NCBI GenBank assembly: GCA_048465415.1
Contig: DBFWLO010000019.1
Span: forward strand, 62,001-126,000
Reading direction: 5' to 3'
DNA: 64,000 nucleotides
Origin: Scatosoma sp048465415
GTDB lineage: Bacteria > Bacillota > Clostridia > Christensenellales > Borkfalkiaceae
Shown: one piece after another, positions 7,466-16,343 of the stretch
Layout: each line of letters begins with the position of its first letter
Position numbering within the stretch: position 1 is the stretch's first letter
Translations under genes and position numbers: made by a program
Notes under the pieces: model-generated
Seen by the model: the letters and a program-made list of their open reading frames with translations, nothing else
What the model was told of the DNA's origin: nothing
Databases searched by the model: none

Positions 7466-9757
7466 TCATTTCCCACCGTTTTCTATCTGAAATTGAACGC
7501 TCTTACCGTCCGCCGACAACGTATACCGGGAAGCAGCCAGCTTCCGTCCGTTGACGACGAGAGTCTTGATTTTCTCCGCGGACACGACCGTGCAGATACT
7601 GCCTTCCACGCTCCCCGCATAGGGCGGCTCGTAATAAGCGGCGTCGATCCCGCCGGCGTACGTCACCGTATTGTTTTCGACCGTCACGTTCACCACGCCG
7701 TCGAGATAGGATTTGAGAACGGAAAGCTGCGCCTCCGTGTAGCGGGAATAGGTATCGCCGATCGCGTAAGGATAGGCCTCGGACTGCGTTTCGCTCCTGT
7801 CGAGATAGGCCGCTTTCGCCACGTCGTAAATGCTTCTCGCGTTGGTTTCGTCGTAAGCCGCGTAGACGTAGCTCGTTTCTCCTCCGATCAGGGTGAGCCG
7901 GACGTAGCCGACGCCTACGAATTCACGCGTATAGTTGCCCGCGAGAATATTGACGATCGAACCGCAATAGCGATAATAGTCCTCCTGCTCTGCCGAGGGG
8001 AGAAATCCCGTCGAGGGAATGTCGAGATATTTCTTGTTTGCCGCCTGCAAACCGTCGAACGTAAACTCCGTGCCGTCCGCCAGATAATCCTTGGGCACGA
8101 TGAGGGTGCCGAATTCGACTTTGGAATATACGCTGCCCACTCTCGAACGCAGGATATCTACTTTTTGTTTGTCGATCCTCGTCTCGAAGCGCAGTCCGCT
8201 CTTTTCGAGCGTCCCGATCTTCGCGGCCGCGCCGGGCGTCATTGCGGGCGCTACGTCCGTAACGATATTGAACGCAAATTCGTCGATCGTGCAGTTGTTT
8301 CCCCCGCTCATGATCGAACGCGGCGTGAAACGGAATTTGCTCGACGACTGCTGTTTCATCTTAATCGTCCGGTATTCCGTCTGGTTCGTATTGTTCGTCC
8401 AGTTTTCCACCTGGAATATATTGTTCGCGGGTGCCGTACCGTCCGCGGCAAGCATGGGCTTCCACGCCGTTCCGTCCCAGTATTCGAGCTGAAAGCTCTT
8501 GATCCCCTGTTTCACAGACCACCAGCAGGAAAGCGTGATTCCCTCTATTTTCACTTCCGAACCGTAATCGAAGGTGATCCATTTCGTGCCGTCGAGATTC
8601 GCGGCGTTGTTATAAGCGATCTGCCAGCGGTTTTCCGTCAGTCCGTCCATCAGATTATTCGTATTGTTTTCGCCCACGAATCCGTCGGAAACGATCTGCG
8701 GACGAATCACCGCTCTTTGAAAGACGGTATATCCCCGCGTCAGCCCGCTCACCGCGTCCAGATATTCCCCGTGCTCCACGAACTCCGCCGCGAACACTTT
8801 TTTCGCTCTTTCGAGAAGGGGCGTGAACGCGTCCTTCGCCGCCTGAGGACAGCAAAGCGGCTGGTCGCCTACCTGTGCCGATATGTAGTAGGTATTCGCT
8901 TCCTGGTACTCTTTTTTCGCCTGCGCGTAGTCCTTTTCCTTCGCGGTCTGTACCAATACGCCCCGCTTGATTCCGGTCAGAACGTCGAGATACGCGCCCG
9001 CTTTGAGGGCGATCTCTTCTTTCGTCTCCTCCGGCAAAGCCTCCGCCGCCGTCAGCCCCGCTCCTATTTTCTCAAAGGTCTCTTTGGCGTATGTGTCCGC
9101 GCCTTCGCCCTCTTTCGCCAACCCGTACAGCCTTTTCGTCTCGGCTTTCAATGCGGAGAGATCGTCCGGGGAGGACGGCACGTAATAAAACCGAAATTCC
9201 GCAATCGCCGCCGCGTCCGTGGTGAACCGCAGATATTTCGTCGTCACCGCCCCGTCGAACACCTCGTTCCACGTCCCCAGCTCGTAGGGCATCACGCCGT
9301 TCGTAATCGCCGTTTCCCAGGTGTTCCCGTCCGCGCTCGTCTCGATCTTATACGTCGACATCGTTCCCGCGATGTTGTTGTCGTTCCTTGTGATTTCGTA
9401 AAACCCCGTGATCGTCTCTTCCTGCGTAAACGTGAAGTTGAATACCTTCTCCGCCGGCGCCCCCGACCATTTCGCTTCCCACTTCGTACCTACGTTATTG
9501 TCGAACATCTTGTCGATTGCGTACTGGACTCCCGCCTGCGTGGAGTTGACGCTTTTGGCGGAAATCCTCGCTACCGGCAGCACCAAATTCCGGTAATTGT
9601 TGTCCAGATCCCCGAGCGTGGAGACTTTTACGGAATCGACATCGGCGATCTGCGCCGTCGCGTCTGTCCCCCGCCATACGCCGAATCCGCCCCCTAAAAC
9701 CGCCGCGCCCAATATGCCCGCGGCGGCAAGCAACGTTGTTTTTTTCGCCTTTACCAT
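7466..9757 (-). CDS. Discoidin (F5/8 type C) domain surface protein
   Basis: 763 residues, start at 9757 with a GGGAGGAAATTTAC site. It has a basic N-terminus with a hydrophobic span (about 7-27) that could be a signal peptide or an uncleaved anchor. Two discoidin-like carbohydrate-binding domains (about 55-197 and 348-500) with a helical linker are closely related to the N-terminus of the GH89-like protein. Then comes a domain containing 'GLRFETRI', 'EFGTLIVPKDYL' and 'FVGVGYVRL' (about 510-660), a pattern I recall from other Clostridia surface proteins without a named function. The C-terminus has no catalytic domain and no sorting tail. It is probably a glycan-binding or adhesion partner of the GH89-like protein. 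It is followed 9 nt later by the 42-residue gene. Confidence 0.8.
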   Translation of the reverse strand: MVKAKKTTLLAAAGILGAAVLGGGFGVWRGTDATAQIADVDSVKVSTLGDLDNNYRNLVLPVARISAKSVNSTQAGVQYAIDKMFDNNVGTKWEAKWSGAPAEKVFNFTFTQEETITGFYEITRNDNNIAGTMSTYKIETSADGNTWETAITNGVMPYELGTWNEVFDGAVTTKYLRFTTDAAAIAEFRFYYVPSSPDDLSALKAETKRLYGLAKEGEGADTYAKETFEKIGAGLTAAEALPEETKEEIALKAGAYLDVLTGIKRGVLVQTAKEKDYAQAKKEYQEANTYYISAQVGDQPLCCPQAAKDAFTPLLERAKKVFAAEFVEHGEYLDAVSGLTRGYTVFQRAVIRPQIVSDGFVGENNTNNLMDGLTENRWQIAYNNAANLDGTKWITFDYGSEVKIEGITLSCWWSVKQGIKSFQLEYWDGTAWKPMLAADGTAPANNIFQVENWTNNTNQTEYRTIKMKQQSSSKFRFTPRSIMSGGNNCTIDEFAFNIVTDVAPAMTPGAAAKIGTLEKSGLRFETRIDKQKVDILRSRVGSVYSKVEFGTLIVPKDYLADGTEFTFDGLQAANKKYLDIPSTGFLPSAEQEDYYRYCGSIVNILAGNYTREFVGVGYVRLTLIGGETSYVYAAYDETNARSIYDVAKAAYLDRSETQSEAYPYAIGDTYSRYTEAQLSVLKSYLDGVVNVTVENNTVTYAGGIDAAYYEPPYAGSVEGSICTVVSAEKIKTLVVNGRKLAASRYTLSADGKSVQFQIENGGK
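8266..9625. repeat. Duplicated discoidin-discoidin coding segment, copy B
   Basis: Partner of copy A (about 4205-5560). The longest identical DNA runs lie in the first discoidin domain. Boundaries are approximate. Confidence 0.85.
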
Positions 9758-9805
9758 GTAAATTTCCTCCCTTCACGTGATCTCTCAACGATCTTGCGCG
9801 GTTTC

Positions 9806-9834
9806 ATTATAACATTCGCATCGGACAAAATATA
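9806..9834 (-). promoter_or_regulatory. Promoter of the discoidin-protein gene
   Basis: Minus strand: TATATT (9829-9834), 17-nt spacer ending ATGT, TATAAT (9806-9811), followed by GAAACCGC. The -35 is weak, so an activator is likely; the divergent AraC gene at 9966 is the obvious candidate. Confidence 0.6.
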
Positions 9835-9906
9835 TACGATTATTGCTTAGAAATTATCCGTAAATGTTATATTTTCCCAAGATAAACAAAGAAAAAAACA
9901 AAAGAC

Positions 9907-9935
9907 TTGAAAAAACATTTTTCTTGTGTTATAAT
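9907..9935 (+). promoter_or_regulatory. Promoter of the AraC-family regulator
   Basis: TTGAAA (9907-9912), 17-nt spacer, TATAAT (9930-9935). It lies downstream of an in-frame ATG at 9864, which fixes the real start at 9966. Confidence 0.8.
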
Positions 9936-9965
9936 GTCCCCGAATCTTACGGAGGGGGGGGAATC

Positions 9966-10850
9966 ATGTCGAATATTTCTTATAATTTCAAAGGCATCAC
10001 GCCCAGCGTTCCCTATACGATCTTCACCTATGACAAACTCAAATACGAGAACGACTGGGAGAGCATCATGCACACCCACCCCTATTGCGAAATTCTCATC
10101 GTGACGAAAGGACAGGGGTATTTCGCCAACGGGAACAGCAGGACGTATATCCGCCAGGGCTCCGTCGTCATCACCAATCAATATATCCCTCATACGGAAT
10201 ATCCCTGTCAAAAGCAATCAGATTCCACCCCCCCCCCGCAGATGGAATACGTGGTTCTATCCTTAGGAAACATTCATTTTTTCACCACCGATGAAAAATC
10301 CGTGACGACGGACGAAAGTTTCATTTTCGATATGAAACCCATCTGGAATCAGATCGCCGACTGCCTCGCCAAACTGGACCGGGAAATCGCCGACGGGGAA
10401 ATCTACTGGGACACGCTCTGTAAAAACGTCATCGACGAACTCATCATTCTCATCATGCGCAAAGCGCGTCTGAACGATTTCTGCACCAACCGTTCCCTGC
10501 CGACGCAGAAGATCATCTCCCTCGTCGAAATGACGAAAAATTATATGGACAGGCATTATCCCTTCCATATCACCGTCGACGACCTCGCCAATAAAGTCTA
10601 CATCAATAAATTTTATCTGCTCCACGCCTTCAAAAAGGTCACGGGCGTGTCGCCCATGCAGTACCTCGCCTCGGTGCGGATCAAAAAAGCCAAAGATCTC
10701 CTCGTCTCCACCGATTTCTCGATCACCGACATCGCCATGCAGACGGGGTTCGCCAACACCTCCACCTTTTGCAAGAAGTTCAGGCAGATGACGGGAACCT
10801 CCCCCGTGCAGTTCAAAAAGAGCGCCGCGCTCTCCGACGCGGAAAAATAA
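9966..10850 (+). CDS. AraC-family transcriptional regulator with cupin-like sensor
   Basis: 294 residues. The start at 9966 is chosen because a GGAGGGGGGG ribosome site lies just before it and the promoter at 9907-9935 excludes the ATG at 9864. The N-terminal ~150 residues look like an AraC-type cupin sensor ('HTHPYCEILIVTKGQGYF', 'QGSVVITNQYIPHTEYP'). The C-terminal ~100 residues are a double helix-turn-helix ('FHITVDDLANKVYINKFYLL', 'FSITDIAMQTGFANTSTFCK'). It is divergent from the discoidin gene and probably controls it and the SBP-GH89 operon, which share a promoter layout. The inducing sugar is unknown. Confidence 0.88.
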   Translation: MSNISYNFKGITPSVPYTIFTYDKLKYENDWESIMHTHPYCEILIVTKGQGYFANGNSRTYIRQGSVVITNQYIPHTEYPCQKQSDSTPPPQMEYVVLSLGNIHFFTTDEKSVTTDESFIFDMKPIWNQIADCLAKLDREIADGEIYWDTLCKNVIDELIILIMRKARLNDFCTNRSLPTQKIISLVEMTKNYMDRHYPFHITVDDLANKVYINKFYLLHAFKKVTGVSPMQYLASVRIKKAKDLLVSTDFSITDIAMQTGFANTSTFCKKFRQMTGTSPVQFKKSAALSDAEK

Positions 10851-10888
10851 ACGCGCGAATAATTTCAGCGGTATATAGGCGTTTGCGG

Positions 10889-10917
10889 TTGAATAATTGA
10901 TAAATTTGTGCTATAAT
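10889..10917 (+). promoter_or_regulatory. Promoter of the MFS transporter gene
   Basis: TTGAAT (10889-10894), 17-nt spacer, TATAAT (10912-10917). Confidence 0.75.
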
Positions 10918-10950
10918 CGAGAGGATTTTTCGGAATTCGGAGAAATAGAA

Positions 10951-12120
10951 ATGTACTCGCTTCTGCTTGCGCTTATTTATATCGCTTTTATCAGTCTGGG
11001 ACTCCCCGATTCGCTTCTCGGCTCGGGCTGGCCCGTCATTCATAACGACCTGAACGTTCCCATCTCTTTTATGGGCGTCGTTTCTATGATCATCTCGGGC
11101 GGCACGATCGTATCGAGCCTTTTTTCGGATAAACTGACGAGAAAACTCGGCGCCCGTATCGTCACCGTAAGCAGCGTATTTCTCACGGCGTTTGCGCTGT
11201 TCGGGTTCTCCTTTTCCGATCGGTTCTGGCTGCTCATCGTTTTCGCGGTTCCTTACGGTCTCGGCGCCGGGGCGATCGACGCCGCCCTCAATAATTATAT
11301 CGCGCTCCATTATACGTCCAGGCACATGAGCTGGCTGCATTGCTTCTGGGGAGTGGGAACGATCGTCAGTCCCTTCGTCATGAGCTATGCTTTGACGAAC
11401 TCGACCTGGCACAACGGCTACCGTATCGTCGGCTTTATACAGCTGGGAATCGCTCTGCTTCTTCTCGTCACGCTCCCCGTCTGGAAAATCCACAAGCCGA
11501 CGCCGCAGGGCGGAGAAACGAGAAGCCTCGGTCTGATCGGCGCGTTGAAAATCAAGGGCGTGCCCTTCCTTTTGATCGGCTTTTTCGCCTACTGCGCAGC
11601 GGAAGCGACCGCGATGTCCTGGGCGAGCACCTATTTGGTGGAAGTGAAAGGGATAAGCGCGGAACGGGCGGCGGAATTTGCTTCTCTGTTTTACATAGGG
11701 ATCACCGCCGGCAGATTTTTAAGCGGCTTTGTCACGGATAAGCTCGGCGACAGAAAGATGATTATTCTCGGCGCCTCTATCTTGTCCTGCGGAATCATCT
11801 CTTTGCTGATTCCTACGGGGAATGCGCTCGTCCCGCTTGCCGGGTTTGTCGTCATCGGTTTCGGCTGCGCGCCCATCTATCCCTGCATTATCCATTCCAC
11901 GCCGAATAATTTCGGCGCGGAAAATTCGGGGGCGATCATCGGGATCCAGATGGCGAGCGCCTACGTCGGCTCGACGTTTATCCCGCCCCTCTTCGGGCTT
12001 TTAGGCAATGTAATCAGTTTCAGAATCCTGCCGATCTATCTCTCCGTTTTTATTATCCTCATGATCGTCATGACGGAATTGACGTTTAAAACCACGGCGA
12101 AAAAAGCCGATAAGTCTTAA
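10951..12120 (+). CDS. Major facilitator superfamily transporter
   Basis: 389 residues. The start at 10951 follows CGGAGAA and lies downstream of the -10 box at 10912, so earlier in-frame codons are not used. The protein is hydrophobic with about 12 membrane spans. The loop 'SDKLTRKLGARI' between helices 2 and 3 and 'VTDKLGDRKM' in the second half are the duplicated MFS signature loops. It is likely a proton-coupled sugar or small-molecule permease in the plasma membrane. Some features ('LNNYIALHY', 'HCFWGVGTIVSP') recall the fucose/galactose-type (FHS) subfamily. It is a single-gene unit with its own promoter and a strong terminator. The substrate is not assignable. Confidence 0.85.
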   Translation: MYSLLLALIYIAFISLGLPDSLLGSGWPVIHNDLNVPISFMGVVSMIISGGTIVSSLFSDKLTRKLGARIVTVSSVFLTAFALFGFSFSDRFWLLIVFAVPYGLGAGAIDAALNNYIALHYTSRHMSWLHCFWGVGTIVSPFVMSYALTNSTWHNGYRIVGFIQLGIALLLLVTLPVWKIHKPTPQGGETRSLGLIGALKIKGVPFLLIGFFAYCAAEATAMSWASTYLVEVKGISAERAAEFASLFYIGITAGRFLSGFVTDKLGDRKMIILGASILSCGIISLLIPTGNALVPLAGFVVIGFGCAPIYPCIIHSTPNNFGAENSGAIIGIQMASAYVGSTFIPPLFGLLGNVISFRILPIYLSVFIILMIVMTELTFKTTAKKADKS

Positions 12121-12140
12121 TCCGCCGCTATGCGCGGCGC

Positions 12141-12182
12141 AAAAGTCCCCCGGCGGCAAATGCCGTCGGGGGACTTTTTTTA
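12141..12182 (+). terminator. Strong terminator after the MFS gene
   Basis: A GC-rich stem (AGTCCCCCGGCGGC / GCCGTCGGGGGACT with one mismatch) around an AAAT loop, followed by a run of T. It sits between convergent genes and may also serve the minus-strand GH43-like gene. Confidence 0.88.
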
Positions 12183-12187
12183 CTTAT

Positions 12188-13630
12188 TCAGCGGAGGGTG
12201 AAGCCGATAAAGCGGCATCTGCCCTTGCCCCGGAAGGTGAAATAAAGCGCCCGTATGCCGTCCGGGCCCGACCAGGGAGCGAAAAACTCCGCGGCGTTTT
12301 TTTTCGGCCGCACGGGAATCTCCGCGACGGGCTGTCCCGTCCGTTCGGTGCGGACTTCGATCGTTCCCTCCGCCCTGCCGCGAAGAGAAACGGAAATTTC
12401 TTTTACCCCCCGGAGAGAGAAATATTTGAATACGGCCGTCGCGCCGTCGCAGAAATTTTCTATATAGGCGTCGGGGTTTTCCTCCCGGTCCCGCCCCGAC
12501 TGCGTAAAATAGGGGTGGCGCCCTTTTCTTCCCTTGAAAACGCCGTACCGCCGCGCGCCCTTTCCCGAATACAAATTGCAGGCGACGCGCGCCTCGTAAT
12601 ATCCCGCGCCTTTAAGCGCCCCGCCGTTGAGACCGCAGGAAGTCAATTCCGCCTGCCGGAATTTTCCGCCGTCGCATACGATCTCCTCGGCGCAGGCCTG
12701 GCGGGAAAACTGATGCCTGTTCGTCTGGCGGTGATAGAATACGTAATATTTATCGTTTACGCGCAAAATACTGCCGTGGGTATTGCCGAGATAATTGAGC
12801 GCTTGCGCCTCTGTCCGCCCGTCTATCCCCACGTCGCCGATAGAGACGAGCACGCCGCCGAACGCGAACTCTCCGAGCGGGGAATCGCTCACCGCCCAGC
12901 AGAGCTCGTGTCCCGCGAAGGAGCTGTAAACGAAATAATATTTTCCCCCGAACTTGCGCAGAGAGGAAGCCTCGAAAAACTCGTGCCCTTCGTAGGGCGT
13001 CCCTCTGCCCTCCCGCTTCCCCTTCACGCCGATGGGAACGGGCCCCCGTCTGATCGTCAGCATATCCGCTTCCAGCTCGAATCCCATCGGCCCGTGCGGG
13101 GAGGGTTTGTGCCCGCCGAGGAGAAAGGCGGGATAATCGACCGGCCCGAACCCGGTATAGAGATAAAATTTTCCGTCGTCGTCCGCGAACACGCCGGGAT
13201 CGAATTGCAGAGGCTCTTTCTTTTTGCCGAGAAGTACGCCGTCCGCGTATCTTACGCGTCCGAGGTATTCGTACCTGCCCGCGGGCGTATCGCAGACCGC
13301 GACCGAAATGAGTCCCTTGTAGCCGATAAAATAGTAGAGATAATACCTGCCGTCCGCGCCCCGGCACACGTCGGGCGCGTACAGGGCGCTGAGGAATCCC
13401 CGGCCGCCGTCGGGATCCTGCCGGCGGCGGTAGATGACGCCCTCGCAGCGCCAGTCGGACAGATCGTCCGCGGGCGCCGACCAGCACACGTAATCGTTGA
13501 GACAAAAGGAAATCCCGTCGAATCTGTCGTGCGAGCCGTACAGATATACCCGTTCTCCAAAGAGGTGCGGTTCGCCGTCGGGGATATATTCGTACCCCGG
13601 AAGAAAAGGATTGAACGCCTGCCGTTTCAT
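12188..13630 (-). CDS. GH43-like glycoside hydrolase
   Basis: 480 residues. The start at 13630 (MKRQAFNPFLPG) follows a GGCGGAG site, 17 nt after the xylulokinase stop; an upstream in-frame ATG lies inside that gene and is not used. The five-bladed propeller of family 43 is suggested by 'YIPDGEPHLFG' near the start (base Asp), 'FDPGVFADDDGKFYLYTGF' and 'GHEFFEASSL' (acid Glu). The last ~120 residues form a beta-rich module that could be a carbohydrate-binding domain. There is no signal peptide, so it should act in the cytoplasm on imported oligosaccharides, probably beta-xylosides or arabinosides. The pairing with xylulokinase supports a pentose role. Exact specificity is inferred only. Confidence 0.82.
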   Translation of the reverse strand: MKRQAFNPFLPGYEYIPDGEPHLFGERVYLYGSHDRFDGISFCLNDYVCWSAPADDLSDWRCEGVIYRRRQDPDGGRGFLSALYAPDVCRGADGRYYLYYFIGYKGLISVAVCDTPAGRYEYLGRVRYADGVLLGKKKEPLQFDPGVFADDDGKFYLYTGFGPVDYPAFLLGGHKPSPHGPMGFELEADMLTIRRGPVPIGVKGKREGRGTPYEGHEFFEASSLRKFGGKYYFVYSSFAGHELCWAVSDSPLGEFAFGGVLVSIGDVGIDGRTEAQALNYLGNTHGSILRVNDKYYVFYHRQTNRHQFSRQACAEEIVCDGGKFRQAELTSCGLNGGALKGAGYYEARVACNLYSGKGARRYGVFKGRKGRHPYFTQSGRDREENPDAYIENFCDGATAVFKYFSLRGVKEISVSLRGRAEGTIEVRTERTGQPVAEIPVRPKKNAAEFFAPWSGPDGIRALYFTFRGKGRCRFIGFTLR

Positions 13631-13646
13631 CTCCGCCCGCCCTTCC

Positions 13647-15119
13647 TCAGAACCCGGCGAAAACGTCTTTGAGCGCCGGATATAATTTTTTGAAAACGCC
13701 GTACTTTTGGTCGTATGCCGCCACGATCCTTTCGTCCGGCTCAATCGTGCCCTTCACCCTGACCAAAGCGGCCGCGGCTTCTTCCACGGAGCGATAATCG
13801 CCATGCCCGACCATCGCGAGGATCGCCGCGCCGTAGGCGGGCCCCTCCTCGATAACGGGCGTTTCCACGGGAATCCCCAAAACGTTCGCGATCACCTTGC
13901 GCCAAAGCGCGCTCTTCCCGCCCCCGCCGCAGATGCGCGTCCTTTTTACCCCGACGCCGTTCGACTTCGCCACTTCCATACAATCGCGGAGCGCAAACGC
14001 CACCCCTTCGAGCACCGCCAGAGTCATCTGCCCGCGGGAAGTGTCCGGCCGCATGCCTATAAACGCGCCGCGCGCGTTCACGTCGTTATGCGGACTGCGC
14101 TCGCCCATCAGATAGGGCAGAAAAAACACGTCGTTTTTACCGAGCTGTTGTTCCAGCCCCTCCTGTTCTTTTTGATAATCGTGTACGCCGAGAATCTTAT
14201 CCGTCCACCACTGATTGCAGGAAGCGGCGGCGAGAATACAGCCCATCAGATGATAGCCGCCGTTTGCGTGACAAAAGGAATGCAGCGCGTTTTTCCCGTC
14301 CACGGAGAATCGGTCTCCGGCGATGAAGATCGTGCCGCTCGTCCCCAGGGAGATGTTGCACGCGCCGCCGCAAACGACGCCCGTTCCCACCGCGGCGGCG
14401 GCGTTGTCCCCCGCGCCCGCGCAGATTTGCACCTCCGGGGAAAGCCCGAGCTTCTCCGCGATCGCCGGCAAAAGCGTCCCCACTGTTTCGTAAGATTCGT
14501 AGAGTTTCGGCAGCCATTCTTCTTTCACCGAACAGACGCGGCGCATCTCCTCGCTCCAACGCCTGTTTTTCACGTCTAAAAGAAGCATGCCGCTCGCGTC
14601 CGAATAATCGGTGCAGTGCACGCCGCTCAAACGATACGCCAGATAATCCTTAGGCAGCATGATCTTGTGGATACGCGCGAAATTCTCCGGCTCGTTTTCC
14701 TTTACCCATAAGATTTTCGGCGCCGTAAAGCCCGCGAAAGCGATGTTGGCGGTGTATGCGGACAATTTTTCCCGCCCGATCGTTCGATTGAGATAGTCCG
14801 TCTGTTTCTGCGTCCTGCCGTCGTTCCATAAGATGGCCGGGCGAATGACGCGATCCTCTTTATCGAGCAGTACCAGACCGTGCATTTGTCCGCCGAAACC
14901 GATGCCGCGCACGCGGCTTTTCTCCTGTCCGTCCAACAGTTCTTTAAGCCCCGCCGTCACGCCCTCAAACCAGTCCTCGGGCGACTGTTCGCTCCAACCG
15001 CTTTGCGGATAGGAAATGGGATAACTCTTTGTGACGCCTTTTAAAATGCGGCCCTCTCCGTCTACCAGCAACAATTTTACGGACGAAGTGCCCAGATCGA
15101 TCCCTATATATGTATTCAT
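13647..15119 (-). CDS. xylB: Xylulokinase
   Basis: 490 residues, normal length for the FGGY family. The N-terminal ATPase motif 'GIDLGTSSVKLLLVD', the 'GGQMHGLVLLD' substrate segment, 'ILWNDGRTQ' and the C-terminal 'RICGGGGKSALWRKVIANVLG' adenosine-binding stretch are all present. It phosphorylates D-xylulose to xylulose 5-phosphate, feeding the pentose phosphate pathway. It is the first gene of a two-gene operon with the GH43-like hydrolase and diverges from a PocR-AraC regulator. The start at 15119 has a GGGGTGAAA ribosome site. Confidence 0.93.
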   Translation of the reverse strand: MNTYIGIDLGTSSVKLLLVDGEGRILKGVTKSYPISYPQSGWSEQSPEDWFEGVTAGLKELLDGQEKSRVRGIGFGGQMHGLVLLDKEDRVIRPAILWNDGRTQKQTDYLNRTIGREKLSAYTANIAFAGFTAPKILWVKENEPENFARIHKIMLPKDYLAYRLSGVHCTDYSDASGMLLLDVKNRRWSEEMRRVCSVKEEWLPKLYESYETVGTLLPAIAEKLGLSPEVQICAGAGDNAAAAVGTGVVCGGACNISLGTSGTIFIAGDRFSVDGKNALHSFCHANGGYHLMGCILAAASCNQWWTDKILGVHDYQKEQEGLEQQLGKNDVFFLPYLMGERSPHNDVNARGAFIGMRPDTSRGQMTLAVLEGVAFALRDCMEVAKSNGVGVKRTRICGGGGKSALWRKVIANVLGIPVETPVIEEGPAYGAAILAMVGHGDYRSVEEAAAALVRVKGTIEPDERIVAAYDQKYGVFKKLYPALKDVFAGF

Positions 15120-15245
15120 AACGTTTTCACCCCGCCCGCCGCGCCGTATTTTCCGGTTTCAGCGGCTTTCTCCGCCGGAACGCCGCGGGCCTTTCCGATT
15201 TTATTTGCGCGTCTCCCCGACGGGAGACCATACCTTCTCCCTATG

Positions 15246-15274
15246 ATTATATAGAAAAATCACGGAAAAGTATA
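15246..15274 (-). promoter_or_regulatory. Promoter of the xylB operon
   Basis: Minus strand: TATACT (15269-15274), 17-nt spacer, TATAAT (15246-15251). Its -35 overlaps the -35 of the divergent regulator promoter (15273-15302), so one bound protein could control both. Confidence 0.55.
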
Positions 15275-15302
15275 GACAAATTTGATTCGTTTATGGTATA
15301 AT
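15273..15302 (+). promoter_or_regulatory. Promoter of the PocR-AraC regulator
   Basis: TAGACA (15273-15278), 18-nt spacer, TATAAT (15297-15302). The leader to the start codon is about 75 nt and holds no strong structure that I can see. Confidence 0.6.
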
Positions 15303-15384
15303 TGTTCACAAATAGACGTTTTTTCCCTATCCGCGCCTTTTACGCACCGGACGGGCGCGGTCGGAAACGGTCAAAGGAAGCCCT

Positions 15385-16227
15385 ATGATCTCCTCTTTTG
15401 AAAAAATCAAACTGACGGAACTGTTGAAGGATTTTTACACGGCGGTGGGAATCCGCATTTCCGTTTTCGACGATCGATTTTGTCTGATCGCGGAATATCC
15501 CGAAACGCCGCCCGAGCTGTGCGCGCTCATTCGCCGCACGCCCGAGGGACTGGCCGCCTGCCGGCAGTGCGACGCCGAGGCCTTCTGCCGCGCGAAAAAG
15601 CTCCGCAAAGCCCATTCCTACGTGTGTCACGCCGGGCTCACCGAAGCGATCACCCCCATTCAGCTCAACGGCGGCGTGGTCGGTTACGCCATCTTCGCGC
15701 ACCTGCTCCCCGCCGAGCAGTATGAAAGCACGATCGAAGAAATTTGCGCGAGATGCAAAATGTACTGCGGCTCGGAAAAAACGCTCCGGGACGCCGCGGC
15801 GAAACTGGAAAAATACTCCGCGCAGAAAATCCTCGCCTCCATGCGGCTCCTGGAAGCCATCGCTTCTTTTTTACAGATGTCCAATGTCGTCCGGTGGAAA
15901 AACGAAAGCCTGGCGTTTCATGTAAACGATTTCATATCGCAAAACCTGGCCGGCGATTTATCCGGCGAAAGTATATGTAATCGTTTTTATATTTCGCGGA
16001 CGAAGCTCTATCGGCTCTCTACGCAGGCGTTCGGCATGGGAATCGCGCAGTACGTCGCCTTCCAGCGTATCGAAAAAGCGAAAGAACTGCTCGCGGACGA
16101 GGATATGTCCGTCGCGAAAATCGCCAATTTAGTCGGCGTAAACGATTACAACTACTTTTGCAAGCTCTTTCGCAAATCCGTCGGCGTTTCGCCGGGAACG
16201 TACCGGAAAAATTTACGCCGCGTATGA
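15385..16227 (+). CDS. PocR-domain AraC-family regulator
   Basis: 280 residues. The ribosome site AAAGGAAG precedes the ATG at 15385. The N-terminal ~165 residues match the PocR sensor type: a cysteine cluster 'CRQCDAEAF', then 'YVCHAGLTEAITPI' and 'GYAIFAHLLP'. The C-terminal ~100 residues are an AraC double helix-turn-helix ('CNRFYISRTKLYRL', 'MSVAKIANLVGVNDYNYFCK'). It is divergent from xylB and the GH43-like gene and so likely regulates pentose use. PocR domains are known as small-molecule sensors; here a sugar or sugar alcohol is plausible but unproven. Confidence 0.88.
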   Translation: MISSFEKIKLTELLKDFYTAVGIRISVFDDRFCLIAEYPETPPELCALIRRTPEGLAACRQCDAEAFCRAKKLRKAHSYVCHAGLTEAITPIQLNGGVVGYAIFAHLLPAEQYESTIEEICARCKMYCGSEKTLRDAAAKLEKYSAQKILASMRLLEAIASFLQMSNVVRWKNESLAFHVNDFISQNLAGDLSGESICNRFYISRTKLYRLSTQAFGMGIAQYVAFQRIEKAKELLADEDMSVAKIANLVGVNDYNYFCKLFRKSVGVSPGTYRKNLRRV

Positions 16228-16275
16228 CCGCGTCCAACGCTCGTCCCGCGTTTTTTAAAAATTTTTCACTTTGTA

Positions 16276-16304
16276 TTGTTTTTCGCTTATTTCTGTGCTA
16301 TAAT
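16276..16304 (+). promoter_or_regulatory. Orphan forward promoter
   Basis: TTGTTT (16276-16281), 17-nt spacer, TATAAT (16299-16304). Downstream are an AAAGGAGAG ribosome site and an ATG at 16371 that opens only a 25-codon frame, inside the 3' end of the opposite-strand gene. Confidence 0.6.
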
Positions 16305-16343
16305 ATAAGCGAAATCGAGAGCCGGCTCCGCGAGTTCCCCGCT

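Noticed and set aside
9250..9275. LexA-like inverted repeat CGAACACCTCGTTC in the discoidin gene
   Set aside because: The half-sites are one base too far apart, and it is coding sequence repeated in the paralogue.
7409..9697. 762-codon plus-strand frame opposite the discoidin gene
   Set aside because: It is the exact antisense of a gene with clear domains, ribosome site and promoter.
9864..9965. Upstream in-frame start for the AraC gene
   Set aside because: The promoter at 9907-9935 lies downstream of it and a strong ribosome site marks 9966.
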